A stretch of 64,000 bases of DNA, taken from Rossellomorea orangium. Its GTDB lineage: Bacteria > Bacillota > Bacilli > Bacillales > Bacillaceae_B. Made by a program: the position numbers and the translations under genes. The notes beneath the pieces were generated by a model. That model did no database searches. It had not been told where the DNA came from and saw only the letters and a list, made by a program, of their open reading frames with translations. Of this stretch, positions 44,681 through 53,467 are shown one piece after another. Where the stretch lies: assembly GCF_019334305.1 (NCBI RefSeq), contig NZ_JAHWGH010000014.1:434001-498000 (forward strand), given 5' to 3'. Numbering within the stretch: position 1 is the stretch's first letter; every line of letters starts with the position of its first letter.

Positions 44681-45700
44681 CTAGTTCCCATAAACCGACC
44701 CGGTCGATGAACTTAATACGCCATTGACGGCATCTAAGACATAGGAAAAACCACTGTGATTCGTCCAATTCGTCATATCGATCGTATCTCCGTTATTCAG
44801 CTTGATGACGTCAATGTTGCTGATAGAAAGAGGGGATACTTGGCCCGGCTGTGAAGAAGCTTTAGCCAGATAGACCGATTGATTCGTCCCTCCAGGCTGT
44901 ACGGCGACCCTTGCTGATCCATCAGCTTCCACTAAAAGAGCCGTCTGCTCATTCACGGCAATCCCCTTCGCCTCGGTTGTCCATCCGTCCAGTAGATTCC
45001 TTGATAAGAACCCAACCAAACGCCCCATCCGGTCACGCTGCTCGAAATGACTGTCCGTGATGGTGTGGTCCAAGTAACGATTTTCGAGGAAGTTCCTAGA
45101 AAACGTCATATATCGGTTGTAAGGATCGGCCAACGCTTCGTCCGAGTAGACGGTCCCATTGGCAGCATCATACACAAAATACCCTTGAATCGCGAGTCCC
45201 GCTGACGTCCCACCGATTGGAATCCCCTTCTGGATCCTGGAGTTCAGTGCATCCTCCAGGGGAGTGCCTTCAATGTAATCTACATATAGGAACTGATCTC
45301 CACCAGCAAAGAAAACCGCTTCAGCATTCTTCACTTTATTCAGTACAAAGCTGTCATAAGAAGCGTTCCGGTTTTTCAACAGAATGGTTTCCACTGAATT
45401 CAGCGGGGACTGGTTGTCGGCAGCTAAATCATATAAGTACTGATTATATCCGTCACTGCCTGATGTTCGAAGTACAACGAAGTCTCCTCCATTCGCCTTC
45501 TCTGCCATCCATCTCATCGCCTCATCCACGTCTGTCGATCCGCCCATCAAATTCACACCGTACGTCGTCTGAGTCGTAACATCTGCATCTGCTTCACTTC
45601 CATAAGGGTAGTACGTATAACTGCTTCTTGCAGCACCTGCCGTCACCACGGTGCTTCCCCATAAAACGATGACCAACCATCCTGCAATCCATTTCTTCAC
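44681..45700 (-). CDS. Secreted cyanophycinase-like peptidase (S51)
   Basis: 339 aa. Signal peptide MKKWIAGWLVIVLWGSTVVTAGA. The serine nucleophile S166 sits in PIGGTSAGLAI, after AVFFAGGDQFLYV, and DSHFEQRDR gives a conserved His region near 218. These are marks of cyanophycinase and peptidase E relatives. The C-terminal 90 residues (about 250-339) are beta-rich. Whether it cuts cyanophycin or another isoaspartyl or polyamide substrate outside the cell is unknown. AAAGGAGG lies before the ATG. Confidence 0.88.
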   Translation of the reverse strand: MKKWIAGWLVIVLWGSTVVTAGAARSSYTYYPYGSEADADVTTQTTYGVNLMGGSTDVDEAMRWMAEKANGGDFVVLRTSGSDGYNQYLYDLAADNQSPLNSVETILLKNRNASYDSFVLNKVKNAEAVFFAGGDQFLYVDYIEGTPLEDALNSRIQKGIPIGGTSAGLAIQGYFVYDAANGTVYSDEALADPYNRYMTFSRNFLENRYLDHTITDSHFEQRDRMGRLVGFLSRNLLDGWTTEAKGIAVNEQTALLVEADGSARVAVQPGGTNQSVYLAKASSQPGQVSPLSISNIDVIKLNNGDTIDMTNWTNHSGFSYVLDAVNGVLSSSTGSVYGN

Positions 45701-45901
45701 ATGCTCGTCCTCCTTTTTATAAAATCACCTACCTTACTTGCAAGTTCCATGCCAATTTCGAAAACCTCTATATGACTGAATAATTTGAATAATTAGATAT
45801 ATATTGGTTCTTATTGGTTTTTTTTTGCCCTCACGTTAAACCCAAGAAAGAACCATAGGCGGCTCCTTCAAATCATCATCACCCCTATTTCTCCTACCAC
45901 A

Positions 45902-45932
45902 AGAATGACATCCACCCCTCCAGCGCATACTA
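45902..45932 (+). promoter_or_regulatory. Sigma-G promoter of ger operon 3
   Basis: AGAATG, 18 bases, CATACTA. The -10 is an exact match to the forespore consensus and the -35 is one base off TGAATR. It lies 31 bases before the gerA start. Confidence 0.75.
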
Positions 45933-45963
45933 TCCTATTGACACTACCAAAAGGGTGAGCGCA

Positions 45964-47451
45964 ATGAATCAGAACCAATCAGGCCATTTAGCAGAAAGAG
46001 TCTCAGGGATCCTTGCATCCTTCGGAGAAAGCTCGGATGTCAAAACCCGTTATTTGAAGTTACCCGGCAGCCATCTTTCTGCCTGCCTCCTTTACATAGA
46101 AAACATTGTGGATACGATGTCCATTCAGGAGCATATCATCGAACCTTTGTTGCAAAATCCGATGCCTGATGAAGAGAAACCTTTCTTCCCTTTTATCATA
46201 CAAGAGGTACTTCAAATCTCTGATATCGAGGTCGTCGAAGACATGGACAAGGTCATCGATAAGCTGGTGAATGGATCCACCATCATCCTCTTTGATGGCG
46301 AGTCAGAGGTTCTTTCAGCCGATACATCCAAATGGGAGGAGCGATCCCTCTCCAATCCGAAGGGACAGCGCACTGTCCAGGGTCCGGATATCGGCTTTAC
46401 GGAGAGTCGCAGCGGGAATGTGGCCCTCATCAGGAAATACATAAAAAACCCAACGCTCCAGGTCCATACCGAAGCCTACGGGAAGATCACGAATACGTCT
46501 GTCACACTTGTATACCTGGAGAATCTGGTGGATTCAGAGATTCTTTCAAGCATCAAAGAGAAGCTGAACGAATTGCCCTATGATTCGGTCATCGGTTCGA
46601 ATTATATTACCGAGTATTTGACAAAAGAATCAAAGTCCCTTTTCCCTTTAGTCTTGAACTCTGACAGGCCGGATGTAGCGGCTGCGGAGATCTTGGAGGG
46701 AAGGGTGTGCATCGTGGTGGACGGAACCCCGTTCGTGCTGATTGCACCGGCTGTGCTCATTCAGTTCTTCCAGTCGCCTGACGATTATTACTTAGGCAGC
46801 GAAGCCACCAAATATGTGCGGCCTTTGCGTTTTATTTTTTTCTGGTTATCTCTCTATGTCCCAGCCTTGTATGTAGCATTTACGACCTTCCACAAAGGTC
46901 TTCTGCCGGTGAATTTATTGGTGGGTTTCACGGCACAGCAGCAGTCCGTCCCGTTTCCCACCGTCTTTGAAACATTACTAGTATTAACCCTGACAGATGC
47001 CATTTATGAAGGCTCGAGCCGTCTGCCGCAGAACCTTGTCATCACCATCTCTCTGTTTGGTGCCATCGTTTTCGGCCAGGCATCCGTGGAAGCACAGCTC
47101 GTACAGCCCGTCACCCTGGTGATCATCAGTATTTCGTTTATTTATTCGAGTATCATCCCGATTGCGTCCCTGAACTATTCCGTCAGAATTATTAAAATCA
47201 GCTTGATTTTGATCGGAGCACTGCTTGGATTATATGGAATCGCCCTTTTCACATTAATGTTATTGGTTCACCTCTGCTACCTGAGATCGTTCTCGGTACC
47301 GTACCTTGCACCAATCTCACCTTTTACACGTCAGGACATGCAAAAGGATGTCTTCATCCGGAAGCCCATTCCTGAAATCAACCAGACCATACCTGCTTTT
47401 CATAAAGAAGAACAAATGGAAGATCAGCCGAAAAAGGAGAAGGACTCGTGA
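45964..47451 (+). CDS. Spore germinant receptor subunit A (GerA family), operon 3
   Basis: 495 aa from ATG 45964, six bases after AAAGGGTG. A GTG three codons upstream overlaps the site. It has LSACLLYIENIVDTMSIQEHI, GFTESRSGNVALIRKYIKNPTLQ, NSDRPDVAAAEILEGRVCIVVDGTPFVLIAPAVLIQFFQS and FHKGLLPVNLLVGFTAQQQSVPFPTVFETLLV, all standard GerA marks. Two variations from operons 1 and 2 stand out: FTESRSGN replaces F(I)ES/EIDTN, and EGSSRLP replaces EAGIRLP. First gene of an A-C-B operon with a clear sigma-G promoter. Confidence 0.94.
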   Translation: MNQNQSGHLAERVSGILASFGESSDVKTRYLKLPGSHLSACLLYIENIVDTMSIQEHIIEPLLQNPMPDEEKPFFPFIIQEVLQISDIEVVEDMDKVIDKLVNGSTIILFDGESEVLSADTSKWEERSLSNPKGQRTVQGPDIGFTESRSGNVALIRKYIKNPTLQVHTEAYGKITNTSVTLVYLENLVDSEILSSIKEKLNELPYDSVIGSNYITEYLTKESKSLFPLVLNSDRPDVAAAEILEGRVCIVVDGTPFVLIAPAVLIQFFQSPDDYYLGSEATKYVRPLRFIFFWLSLYVPALYVAFTTFHKGLLPVNLLVGFTAQQQSVPFPTVFETLLVLTLTDAIYEGSSRLPQNLVITISLFGAIVFGQASVEAQLVQPVTLVIISISFIYSSIIPIASLNYSVRIIKISLILIGALLGLYGIALFTLMLLVHLCYLRSFSVPYLAPISPFTRQDMQKDVFIRKPIPEINQTIPAFHKEEQMEDQPKKEKDS

Positions 47452-48617
47452 ATCTATCCAAATTACGTCTCATCACCATTTTGTTCATCCTGTTGGGATC
47501 GATTATCGTAGGCTATATTAAAAATAACCAATTAAATGAAGTTGAACTCGTATCTGGACTGGGGATTGATCAAGTAGATAAACAGTATGTCGTTACCCTC
47601 CAGATATTTAACCCTTCGGCCAATCAAAAGAATTCAGTGGATCCGACAGGCGGATTCACCTATACCCAAAAGGGCAAAACCATACCGGATGCCATTGAAA
47701 AAATAAAGAAAGAAACGTTGAAAGAACCCATTCTCGATACCCTTCAAGTCGTCACCTTAAGCGAGAGGCTTGTAGAAGAGGAGGGCTTGAACGAAACGTT
47801 GGATTTTCTTGTCCGCAATCCACGGGTTCCAGCGAGTATTAACACGATCATAGTCAAAAATGCTAGTCCCGAGTTATTTTTAACCTTGTTCACCCCCCAG
47901 GAGAAACTGACTGCTTTGTATACGAATACGATGCTCAGAAACTCGAAAGGAGTATGGGGAAATCTCGTGAACACTTCATCAGAGCGGATCCTAAGTTATT
48001 TAACAGACCATACGTCGGATATCATCATCCCTTATGTAGAAATTCATGGCGACATCGATCAAGGAATGACAAAAGGAAATATAGAGAGTTTCTCCCCCGC
48101 CTCCCACCTTTCACTTGAAGGATTTGCGACTTTTAGAGGAGAGAAGCTTTCTTCCTTCTTAACGAATGAAGAAAGCAATACGTTGGCACTTATAAAAGGA
48201 ATCGACCAGGTGATCAACATCTCTGCACCATGTCCCGATTCAGATGATGAATTCACGATGGATACCATTTCTACTTCTTCCTCCCTGAAAGGAGGCACGG
48301 AACCGGTCTCATTCCGGTTAAAGGTCATGGTCAAAGGCAACCTCGAGCAAATCGGGTGCAGGAAGGATCTGACGAAGCTCTCCCTAAAGAAAGCACTGGA
48401 GTCTCAATTGGAGAAAAAAATCAAGGCAGATATAGAGGCAGTCATCAAAAAGGTTCAAGAAGACGGTACTGACGTAATTGGACTGAAAGATGCCCTTTAC
48501 CGTCAGGAGCCGAAGACTTGGGACAAAAAGAAGACAGACAAAAATTTTCTATCGGATGTGAACGTATACACGAGTGTCAATGTAGAGTTCATTCGGTTCG
48601 GCCATATTAAACAATGA
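47448..48617 (+). CDS. Spore germinant receptor subunit C, operon 3, lacking the lipobox Cys
   Basis: 389 aa from GTG 47448, overlapping the A gene by 4 bases. The body is normal Ger(x)C: VSGLGIDQVDKQYVVTLQIFNPSANQ, SERLVEEEGLNETLDFLVRNPRVPAS, and the C-terminal LEKKIKADIEAVIKKVQEDGTDVIGL. The N-terminus is a hydrophobic helix, but where other GerC proteins have GCW just before the mature domain, this one has GYIKNNQLNEVELVSGLGID (Tyr 23). Lipid modification is therefore not possible, and it should stay as a membrane-anchored protein. Confidence 0.92.
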   Translation: MNLSKLRLITILFILLGSIIVGYIKNNQLNEVELVSGLGIDQVDKQYVVTLQIFNPSANQKNSVDPTGGFTYTQKGKTIPDAIEKIKKETLKEPILDTLQVVTLSERLVEEEGLNETLDFLVRNPRVPASINTIIVKNASPELFLTLFTPQEKLTALYTNTMLRNSKGVWGNLVNTSSERILSYLTDHTSDIIIPYVEIHGDIDQGMTKGNIESFSPASHLSLEGFATFRGEKLSSFLTNEESNTLALIKGIDQVINISAPCPDSDDEFTMDTISTSSSLKGGTEPVSFRLKVMVKGNLEQIGCRKDLTKLSLKKALESQLEKKIKADIEAVIKKVQEDGTDVIGLKDALYRQEPKTWDKKKTDKNFLSDVNVYTSVNVEFIRFGHIKQ

Positions 48618-48639
48618 TACAAAAAGGAGGATGGAAAAC

Positions 48640-49737
48640 ATGAATAAGGTATCCATGTCCACGCTTGAACTATGTTCCATGATGCTTCTTTTCCTTACTG
48701 GAAGTACCATCGTGGTCGGCTTGAACTTCACCGCCATGGAAAGCAGCATTTGGGCAGTGACGATCGAAATAGGATTTGGGATCATCTTATTCTACTTCTA
48801 TCTTTTTGTAGTAAAAAAGAGCTCGTGGAAGGAGTTCATCCCCCTTCTGGAAATGGGATTCGGTTCCTTTTTCGCCAAGATCATTGCATTCGTCTTCAGC
48901 TTTTACTTTCTATACATTGCAGCCAGGGTCATGAATGACTTTGCCTTTTTCACTACCCAGATCCTTTATCCCGATGCCCCCAACTGGATTGCTTCTGTTC
49001 CTTTTTTACTCGTTGTCGGCTATTGTGTGATGCTTGGGATTGAAGCGATTGCGAGAAGCGCAGTGATCATGACCTTCTTTTCTTTTTTAATCCTGGTCTT
49101 ATTGTGGCTGCTCGGTTTCTTCTCGGAGGAATTCCAGGCAAAGTACCTGTTCCCTCTGTTCTCACATGGATGGAAACCGATCAGCACCATGATTTTCCCG
49201 ACAGGACTGACATTTCCTTATGGAGAACTCGTCGTATTTCTTGTATTGGTTCCACTCGCGGCCAATAAAGAAAAGCTGCAGAAGTTCGTTTGGATTCCAA
49301 TCGTCATTGCAGGCGTCATCATCTTGATCACCATGGAACTGGTCATCGGTATCTTACATGCCCCCTTCGCCAATACGTATTACTTCCCATTTGTTAAAGC
49401 AATGGAATTGGTGACATACTTAGGGATCATTGAGCATATGGAAATCTTCACCTACCTCCTGTTAATCGGTGGAGGTTTCATAAAGGTGTCCGTCTTTATC
49501 TACGCTGCACGAGTCGTCCTAACCCAGCTATTCAAGGTAAAACAGAAAAATTGGCACGTCTTCATCTTAATGGCGGCGGTGTATCTCCTGTCCCTCCATC
49601 GAAGCGGAGACATTGCGGAGCATTTATACGTGGGATTGAAGCTCGTCCCCTACTATCTCCATATTCCGATTCAATTCGTCCTTCCTTTTCTATTAGGGGT
49701 CGTGGTGTTTTGGAAAACGAGAAAGAAAGCTTCATAA
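48640..49737 (+). CDS. Spore germinant receptor subunit B (GerB family), operon 3
   Basis: 365 aa from ATG 48640, nine bases after GGAGG. An ATG three codons upstream overlaps the site. Ten membrane helices. Start MSTLELCSMMLLFLTGSTIVVGL, then RVMNDFAFFTTQILYPDAPNW, and FPYGELVVFLVLVPLAANKEK in the middle. The end, HLYVGLKLVPYYLHIPIQFVLP, is a common GerB close. Last gene of the operon. It ends next to a bidirectional terminator. Confidence 0.92.
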   Translation: MNKVSMSTLELCSMMLLFLTGSTIVVGLNFTAMESSIWAVTIEIGFGIILFYFYLFVVKKSSWKEFIPLLEMGFGSFFAKIIAFVFSFYFLYIAARVMNDFAFFTTQILYPDAPNWIASVPFLLVVGYCVMLGIEAIARSAVIMTFFSFLILVLLWLLGFFSEEFQAKYLFPLFSHGWKPISTMIFPTGLTFPYGELVVFLVLVPLAANKEKLQKFVWIPIVIAGVIILITMELVIGILHAPFANTYYFPFVKAMELVTYLGIIEHMEIFTYLLLIGGGFIKVSVFIYAARVVLTQLFKVKQKNWHVFILMAAVYLLSLHRSGDIAEHLYVGLKLVPYYLHIPIQFVLPFLLGVVVFWKTRKKAS

Positions 49738-49739
49738 AA

Positions 49740-49773
49740 AAGAGGCTTATCCCTTTTAAAGATAAGCCTTTTA
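49740..49773. terminator. Bidirectional terminator after ger operon 3
   Basis: AAGAGGCTTATC, loop, GATAAGCCTTTT, with A's on the left and T's on the right. It lies between gerB-3 and the YhfP-like remnant. Confidence 0.88.
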
Positions 49774-49777
49774 CTCT

Positions 49778-50205
49778 TTATTCCGAAACCTTCACAATCG
49801 TTCTCCCTCTAGCCTTTCCAGCAAGAATCCCAGACAGTGCCTCGGGCAGATCATCAAATGAGACTTCGTGCTGGATGTCCTCAAGTCCATCCGACTTCAA
49901 GTCCGTCGCCATGCGCTCCCATAGCGTGACTCTCAGGTCTTTCGGACAATACACCGAATCGATTCTCAATAAGTTGACGCCTCTTAAGATGAACGGGAAC
50001 ACCGTCGTCGGTACGTCCCCACCGCCGGTCAATCCACTGACTGCAACGGATCCCCCATACTGGGTGTTGCTCAATACCGCGGCAAGCGTCTTACCCCCGA
50101 CAGGATCGATGGCACCGGCCCAGCGCTGTTTCCCGATCGGACGGATCTTCTCCGGATTTACGTCATCACGTGAAACGATTTCTTTCGCGCCTAAGCCTTT
50201 TTTGT
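49778..50205 (-). pseudogene. YhfP/AcuI-like quinone oxidoreductase, C-terminal remnant
   Basis: About 140 codons remain, from GLGAKEIVSRDDVNPEK through KQRWAGAIDPVGGKTLA, YGGSVAVSGLTGGGDVP, FILRGVNLLRIDSVYCP to GRTIVKVSE, the C-terminal part of a 330-aa YhdH/YhfP acrylyl-CoA reductase-like protein. Upstream of GLGAKEI the frame hits stops within 15 codons and the N-terminal catalytic half is missing. An internal ATG (50074) could still make a 98-aa fragment, but a function is unlikely. A deletion probably removed the first 190 codons. Confidence 0.85.
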
Positions 50206-50262
50206 GATTTTATCAGCGATTTTCATTTCCTCCTCTATTTGCACAAAGCACAGATCCGGCGC

Positions 50263-50814
50263 CTACTCTCTTCCAGGAGAACCTGGAGGATTATATTTCG
50301 GTGGAATCCGGAGCCACCCCCTTGAAATCATGAGGTTCTTTAGCGGGGCGGCGAATTTCATTAGATTGATTTGAATGGAAAAGAACATCAATCCAACATC
50401 GGTCCGGACCGTTTTCGCCATGGCCTGAGCGCAAAAGGTGATGGAAGCTGCCACTTTGGCAGAAATCAGATTGGCGATTTCATCATCCTTCAGCTTCACA
50501 CCTTCCGGCACAGCGCTTGGTTCAGAATCCGGCTTTTTTGGATTAACGAGTGGCAGAGGCACCCCTTCTTCTAAAAGGAGTTTCTCGATCCTCCTCGTAT
50601 CCGAAATACTCCCTTCCAGTGCATTTTGCAGCATATGCCGCATATCTTTGTCAGTTGTAGTGTTGAGACCTATCTGATAGAGGGCATGGGCTTCATGGAA
50701 GGCAGTGAATGCCGTCCAAAGATCCATGACTTCACCGACATGGAGAGGAGGCTTTGGTGCTTCATCTGTGAAATTCTTCATGATGGCTGAGATCGCTTCG
50801 AATACATGGGTCAT
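50263..50814 (-). CDS. DUF3231-family protein
   Basis: 183 aa. All-helical, about one DUF3231 unit. Marks are HVGEVMDLWTAFTAFHEAHALYQI, LEGSISDTRRIEKLLLEEGVPLP and the closing LMISRGWLRIPPKYNPPG. Full-length DUF3231 proteins usually have two such units (about 330 aa), so this is a single-unit form. The fold is ferritin-like. The family is common in sporeformers, with spore roles suspected but not shown. GGAGG precedes the ATG. Confidence 0.8.
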   Translation of the reverse strand: MTHVFEAISAIMKNFTDEAPKPPLHVGEVMDLWTAFTAFHEAHALYQIGLNTTTDKDMRHMLQNALEGSISDTRRIEKLLLEEGVPLPLVNPKKPDSEPSAVPEGVKLKDDEIANLISAKVAASITFCAQAMAKTVRTDVGLMFFSIQINLMKFAAPLKNLMISRGWLRIPPKYNPPGSPGRE

Positions 50815-50882
50815 CTTTGAACCTCCTGTTTGCTTGTTTCTCCTATTATTCCTCTATATTTGTCAGGCATACAGAAAAACCA

Positions 50883-50932
50883 AAGGGACAGATACCCCGG
50901 AGTTGGATTGGTCCGAGATATCTGTCCCCTTA
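50883..50932 (-). repeat. GGGAC-type palindrome, GGGACAGATA variant
   Basis: GGGACAGATA pairs with TATCTGTCCC (10 bp, perfect) around a GC-rich loop. It lies after the TetR gene stop. Confidence 0.75.
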
Positions 50933-50958
50933 TGCAGCTTTAATCAGCGAAATCCACT

Positions 50959-51579
50959 CTACTCGACTATACCCAATCCCCACTTCAAATAGCCCATCAA
51001 TAACTCCGTCTGCTCCTTCAACTGAATCGTCTCAGAATCCAGAATGGCATGGTCCATCGCCATTCCGTCGATATGGGAGATGATAGCCTTGGCCATCACC
51101 TCTGGGTCAAATTTCGGTGTAAACTCCCCTGCTTTCACCCCTTCTTCGATGATGTTGACGGTCATTTGATACGCCTGGGAAAAACGTTTCCTTGCATGCT
51201 CCTGCCTGCTTTCATCGTTCCTCCCTGTGATGAAGTATTCAAGCTTGGAAGGCGCAAGGGCATCCATTTCATTCGTTGCCTTTTTACTCTCACCAAGGAA
51301 GCTCATGAGCAAGACATCCCAATAGCTTCCCTGTTGCTTCAGCATGGCCTCTATACTCCCTTCGATGACTTCCACCTGCTCAGATTCGATCAACGCTTCA
51401 AAGAGATCGTCTTTGTTATCGAAATATTGGTACAAACCGCCCCGGCTCACACCGGCGCGTTCCATGACGTGCTTCATGGTCGTATTTTCATAGCCGTGTT
51501 CGCTGAAGACTTCCCGGGCTGCCTTTAATAAGTTAGAGCGGCGCTGCTCCTTGTGTTCCTGACTGACTTTCGGTGACAT
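50959..51579 (-). CDS. TetR-family repressor of the efflux operon
   Basis: 206 aa. N-terminal TetR helix-turn-helix: LLKAAREVFSEHGYENTTMKHVMERAGVSRGGLYQYFDNKDDLFEALI. The ligand-binding part (about 60-206) is helical and diverged. It starts 47 bases inside the MFS gene, with its own AGAGGAGGAG. It should repress the MFS-tetR operon by binding the two dyads in the promoter, and release on binding an exported compound. Confidence 0.9.
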   Translation of the reverse strand: MSPKVSQEHKEQRRSNLLKAAREVFSEHGYENTTMKHVMERAGVSRGGLYQYFDNKDDLFEALIESEQVEVIEGSIEAMLKQQGSYWDVLLMSFLGESKKATNEMDALAPSKLEYFITGRNDESRQEHARKRFSQAYQMTVNIIEEGVKAGEFTPKFDPEVMAKAIISHIDGMAMDHAILDSETIQLKEQTELLMGYLKWGLGIVE

Positions 51580-52798
51580 CAGTCTCCTCCTCTACTTTAT
51601 TTCTAACTGCGATTGATATAAAGAATAATACGATTAATAGTGAACCCGTCACAATAAAAGACGGGATGATTCCGATGATGGTCGCAAGGGCTCCCCCTGC
51701 CAACGGCCCGACGATCGTCGCCGTTGTCGTCGTGCTATTCACGACACCAAAGACCCGACCCGTCATATGAACCGGCGTCTTCTCCTGGGTCGCTGCCTGG
51801 AACGGGATGAATACGAGACCGGCAGATGCCCCTGCCATTAAGCCAAGTGCCGGGACCCATACCATCGACAGGCTTAGATCAAAATGGGTCAAAACCCCCA
51901 TCGATCCAAATCCCATGCCGATTCCAAGTACCCCGACACACATATAGACAAATGCGTTGTAGTCCGTTTTCTTAGAAAGATAAATACCTGTTAAGAGCAT
52001 CCCGACACCTGCACTTGCTACCAGGTACCCAAGTAGATTGGGCGAAACGTCTGTCAACTGGCGTAACAGGACGATAAACTGGGAATCCGATAACTGCAGG
52101 ATCAACAAGCTGACCCCTAGTAAAAACAGTCCATATAATAAGAAACTACTTTTCTTAATGAACGTGAAGCCGACCTTGATTTCTTCCTTGAAGGAAGGTC
52201 CGTCCCTCTTCTCTGCTTCCGCTTCCACTTCCTTGACGGCTTTAGGCAGCATGAAGATGAGGATGGCCGATAGGAAGAAGGTAGCTGAGTCCAGATAGAA
52301 GACGTTGTAGGTTCCGATCAGTGATACGAGAATTCCGCTCACAAGCGGACCTATGACCTTCGTACCCGAATCGATGGTGGAAGATAGTGACATGGCCCCT
52401 TTGATCTGCTTATCAGGCACAAGTTCCTTCAACTTCCCGTTCTTCGCCGGGATGAAGACTGACGAGAACATCCCCGTCAGGAACAGGCATCCATACACCA
52501 TCCACACGTTCGTGGCGAGGGTCAGAAGCAGGATCAGTACACCCCTCACCAGATCGGAAAACACCATCAGCGTCTTCCGCTCCATCCGGTCGGCAATTGT
52601 ACCCGTGACCGGTCCAAGTAAAGCCATCGGCAAAGCAAGACTTAAGATGATCAATGACATCTGCATCGGTGTTGCTTCCCATTTTAACCCGACAAGCGTA
52701 ATGATCGCCACTATACTCAACCAATCCCCAAGTCCCGAAATCGCCTGCGCCGTCATCAATGTGATGAACGGTTTGTTTTTACGTAAAGAGTTCTCCAT
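51533..52798 (-). CDS. MFS transporter
   Basis: 421 aa from ATG 52798 (MENSLRKNKPFITLM), with AAAGGGGAG upstream. Twelve membrane helices. The loop 2-3 motif appears as GTIADRMERKTLMVFSDLVRG. The protein resembles the DHA3-type multidrug/macrolide exporters (MefA-like layout, SSVFIPAKNGKLKELVPDKQ, GLVFIPFQAATQEKTPVHMTGRVFGV). The substrate is unknown. First gene of an MFS-tetR operon with a 47-base gene overlap, suggesting coupled translation. Confidence 0.9.
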   Translation of the reverse strand: MENSLRKNKPFITLMTAQAISGLGDWLSIVAIITLVGLKWEATPMQMSLIILSLALPMALLGPVTGTIADRMERKTLMVFSDLVRGVLILLLTLATNVWMVYGCLFLTGMFSSVFIPAKNGKLKELVPDKQIKGAMSLSSTIDSGTKVIGPLVSGILVSLIGTYNVFYLDSATFFLSAILIFMLPKAVKEVEAEAEKRDGPSFKEEIKVGFTFIKKSSFLLYGLFLLGVSLLILQLSDSQFIVLLRQLTDVSPNLLGYLVASAGVGMLLTGIYLSKKTDYNAFVYMCVGVLGIGMGFGSMGVLTHFDLSLSMVWVPALGLMAGASAGLVFIPFQAATQEKTPVHMTGRVFGVVNSTTTTATIVGPLAGGALATIIGIIPSFIVTGSLLIVLFFISIAVRNKVEEETDVTESQSGTQGAAPL

Positions 52799-52817
52799 GT
52801 GAATCTCCCCTTTTAAA

Positions 52818-52875
52818 AATGACATTAGTGTCGTTTTGTTAATTTTATTATATCGACACTGATGTCATTTTGCAA
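52818..52875 (-). promoter_or_regulatory. Promoter of the MFS-tetR operon with two TetR operators
   Basis: On the minus strand, TTGCAA, 17 bases, TATAAT. One 16-bp operator (AATGACATCAGTGTCG) fills the spacer. A second (CGACACTAATGTCATT) lies just after the -10. They are inverted copies with one difference, and each has a GACA-N4-TGTC core. Confidence 0.8.
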
Positions 52876-52957
52876 CCGTTTTTAGAAAAAAAAAAAAATT
52901 GTTATACTTAACCTACGATGGTTACTCATTATTCATTCAATGAACGGAGGTATTCAC

Positions 52958-53422
52958 GTGCCTAGCGCAGTAAATCTTGATATGTTGACCGAAGAATTTG
53001 AATCACAATTTGAAGGATTTCACTATTTTCTCCATTTAGAGACGATGGAGGTGGTCACGGTGTCCACGGGGATTTTAAGTCAAGCGGAAGATGAAGAGCC
53101 GATAGACGGGCTTGAGGACTGGGAGCTGACTGAATATGCCAATGCGGTGGGTATTCTCGAGCATCCTTCCCTCTATCTGGACCTGCCCGATCGGGATGAG
53201 GTCAATGAGTATCCAATGATGGAAAACTTCTGCATCTCCCTGGAAGAGGGTCCCGACAAAGAACGGCTGATCTCAGCCATTCAAGGACGGGGAGCATTTA
53301 GGAGATTTAAGGATCTGGTAGATCAGTTAGGAAAAAGGAATGAATGGTTTGCGTTCAGGAAGCAGTGCTACAGGGAGGAAGCGAAGGATTGGTGTGAGTT
53401 TCATGGGGTGAAGTATGAATGA
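52958..53422 (+). CDS. UPF0158-family protein
   Basis: 154 aa from GTG 52958, seven bases after CGGAGG. The upstream ATG (52940) contains the ribosome site. UPF0158 marks: LTEEFESQFEGFHYFLHLETMEVV at the start, IQGRGAFRRFKDLVDQLGKRNEWFAFRKQCYREEAKDWCEFHGV at the end. The latter is a helical segment shared across the family. Acidic protein, function unknown. Single gene. Confidence 0.85.
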   Translation: MPSAVNLDMLTEEFESQFEGFHYFLHLETMEVVTVSTGILSQAEDEEPIDGLEDWELTEYANAVGILEHPSLYLDLPDRDEVNEYPMMENFCISLEEGPDKERLISAIQGRGAFRRFKDLVDQLGKRNEWFAFRKQCYREEAKDWCEFHGVKYE

Positions 53423-53431
53423 AGACGTTGG

Positions 53432-53462
53432 TAGAGAGCTCATGATTACCATGAGCCTCTCT
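53432..53462. terminator. Hairpin between convergent genes
   Basis: AGAGAGCTCATG, ATTAC loop, CATGAGCCTCTCT, with one bulged base. No T run on either side, so termination strength is uncertain. Confidence 0.5.
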
Positions 53463-53467
53463 GCACC

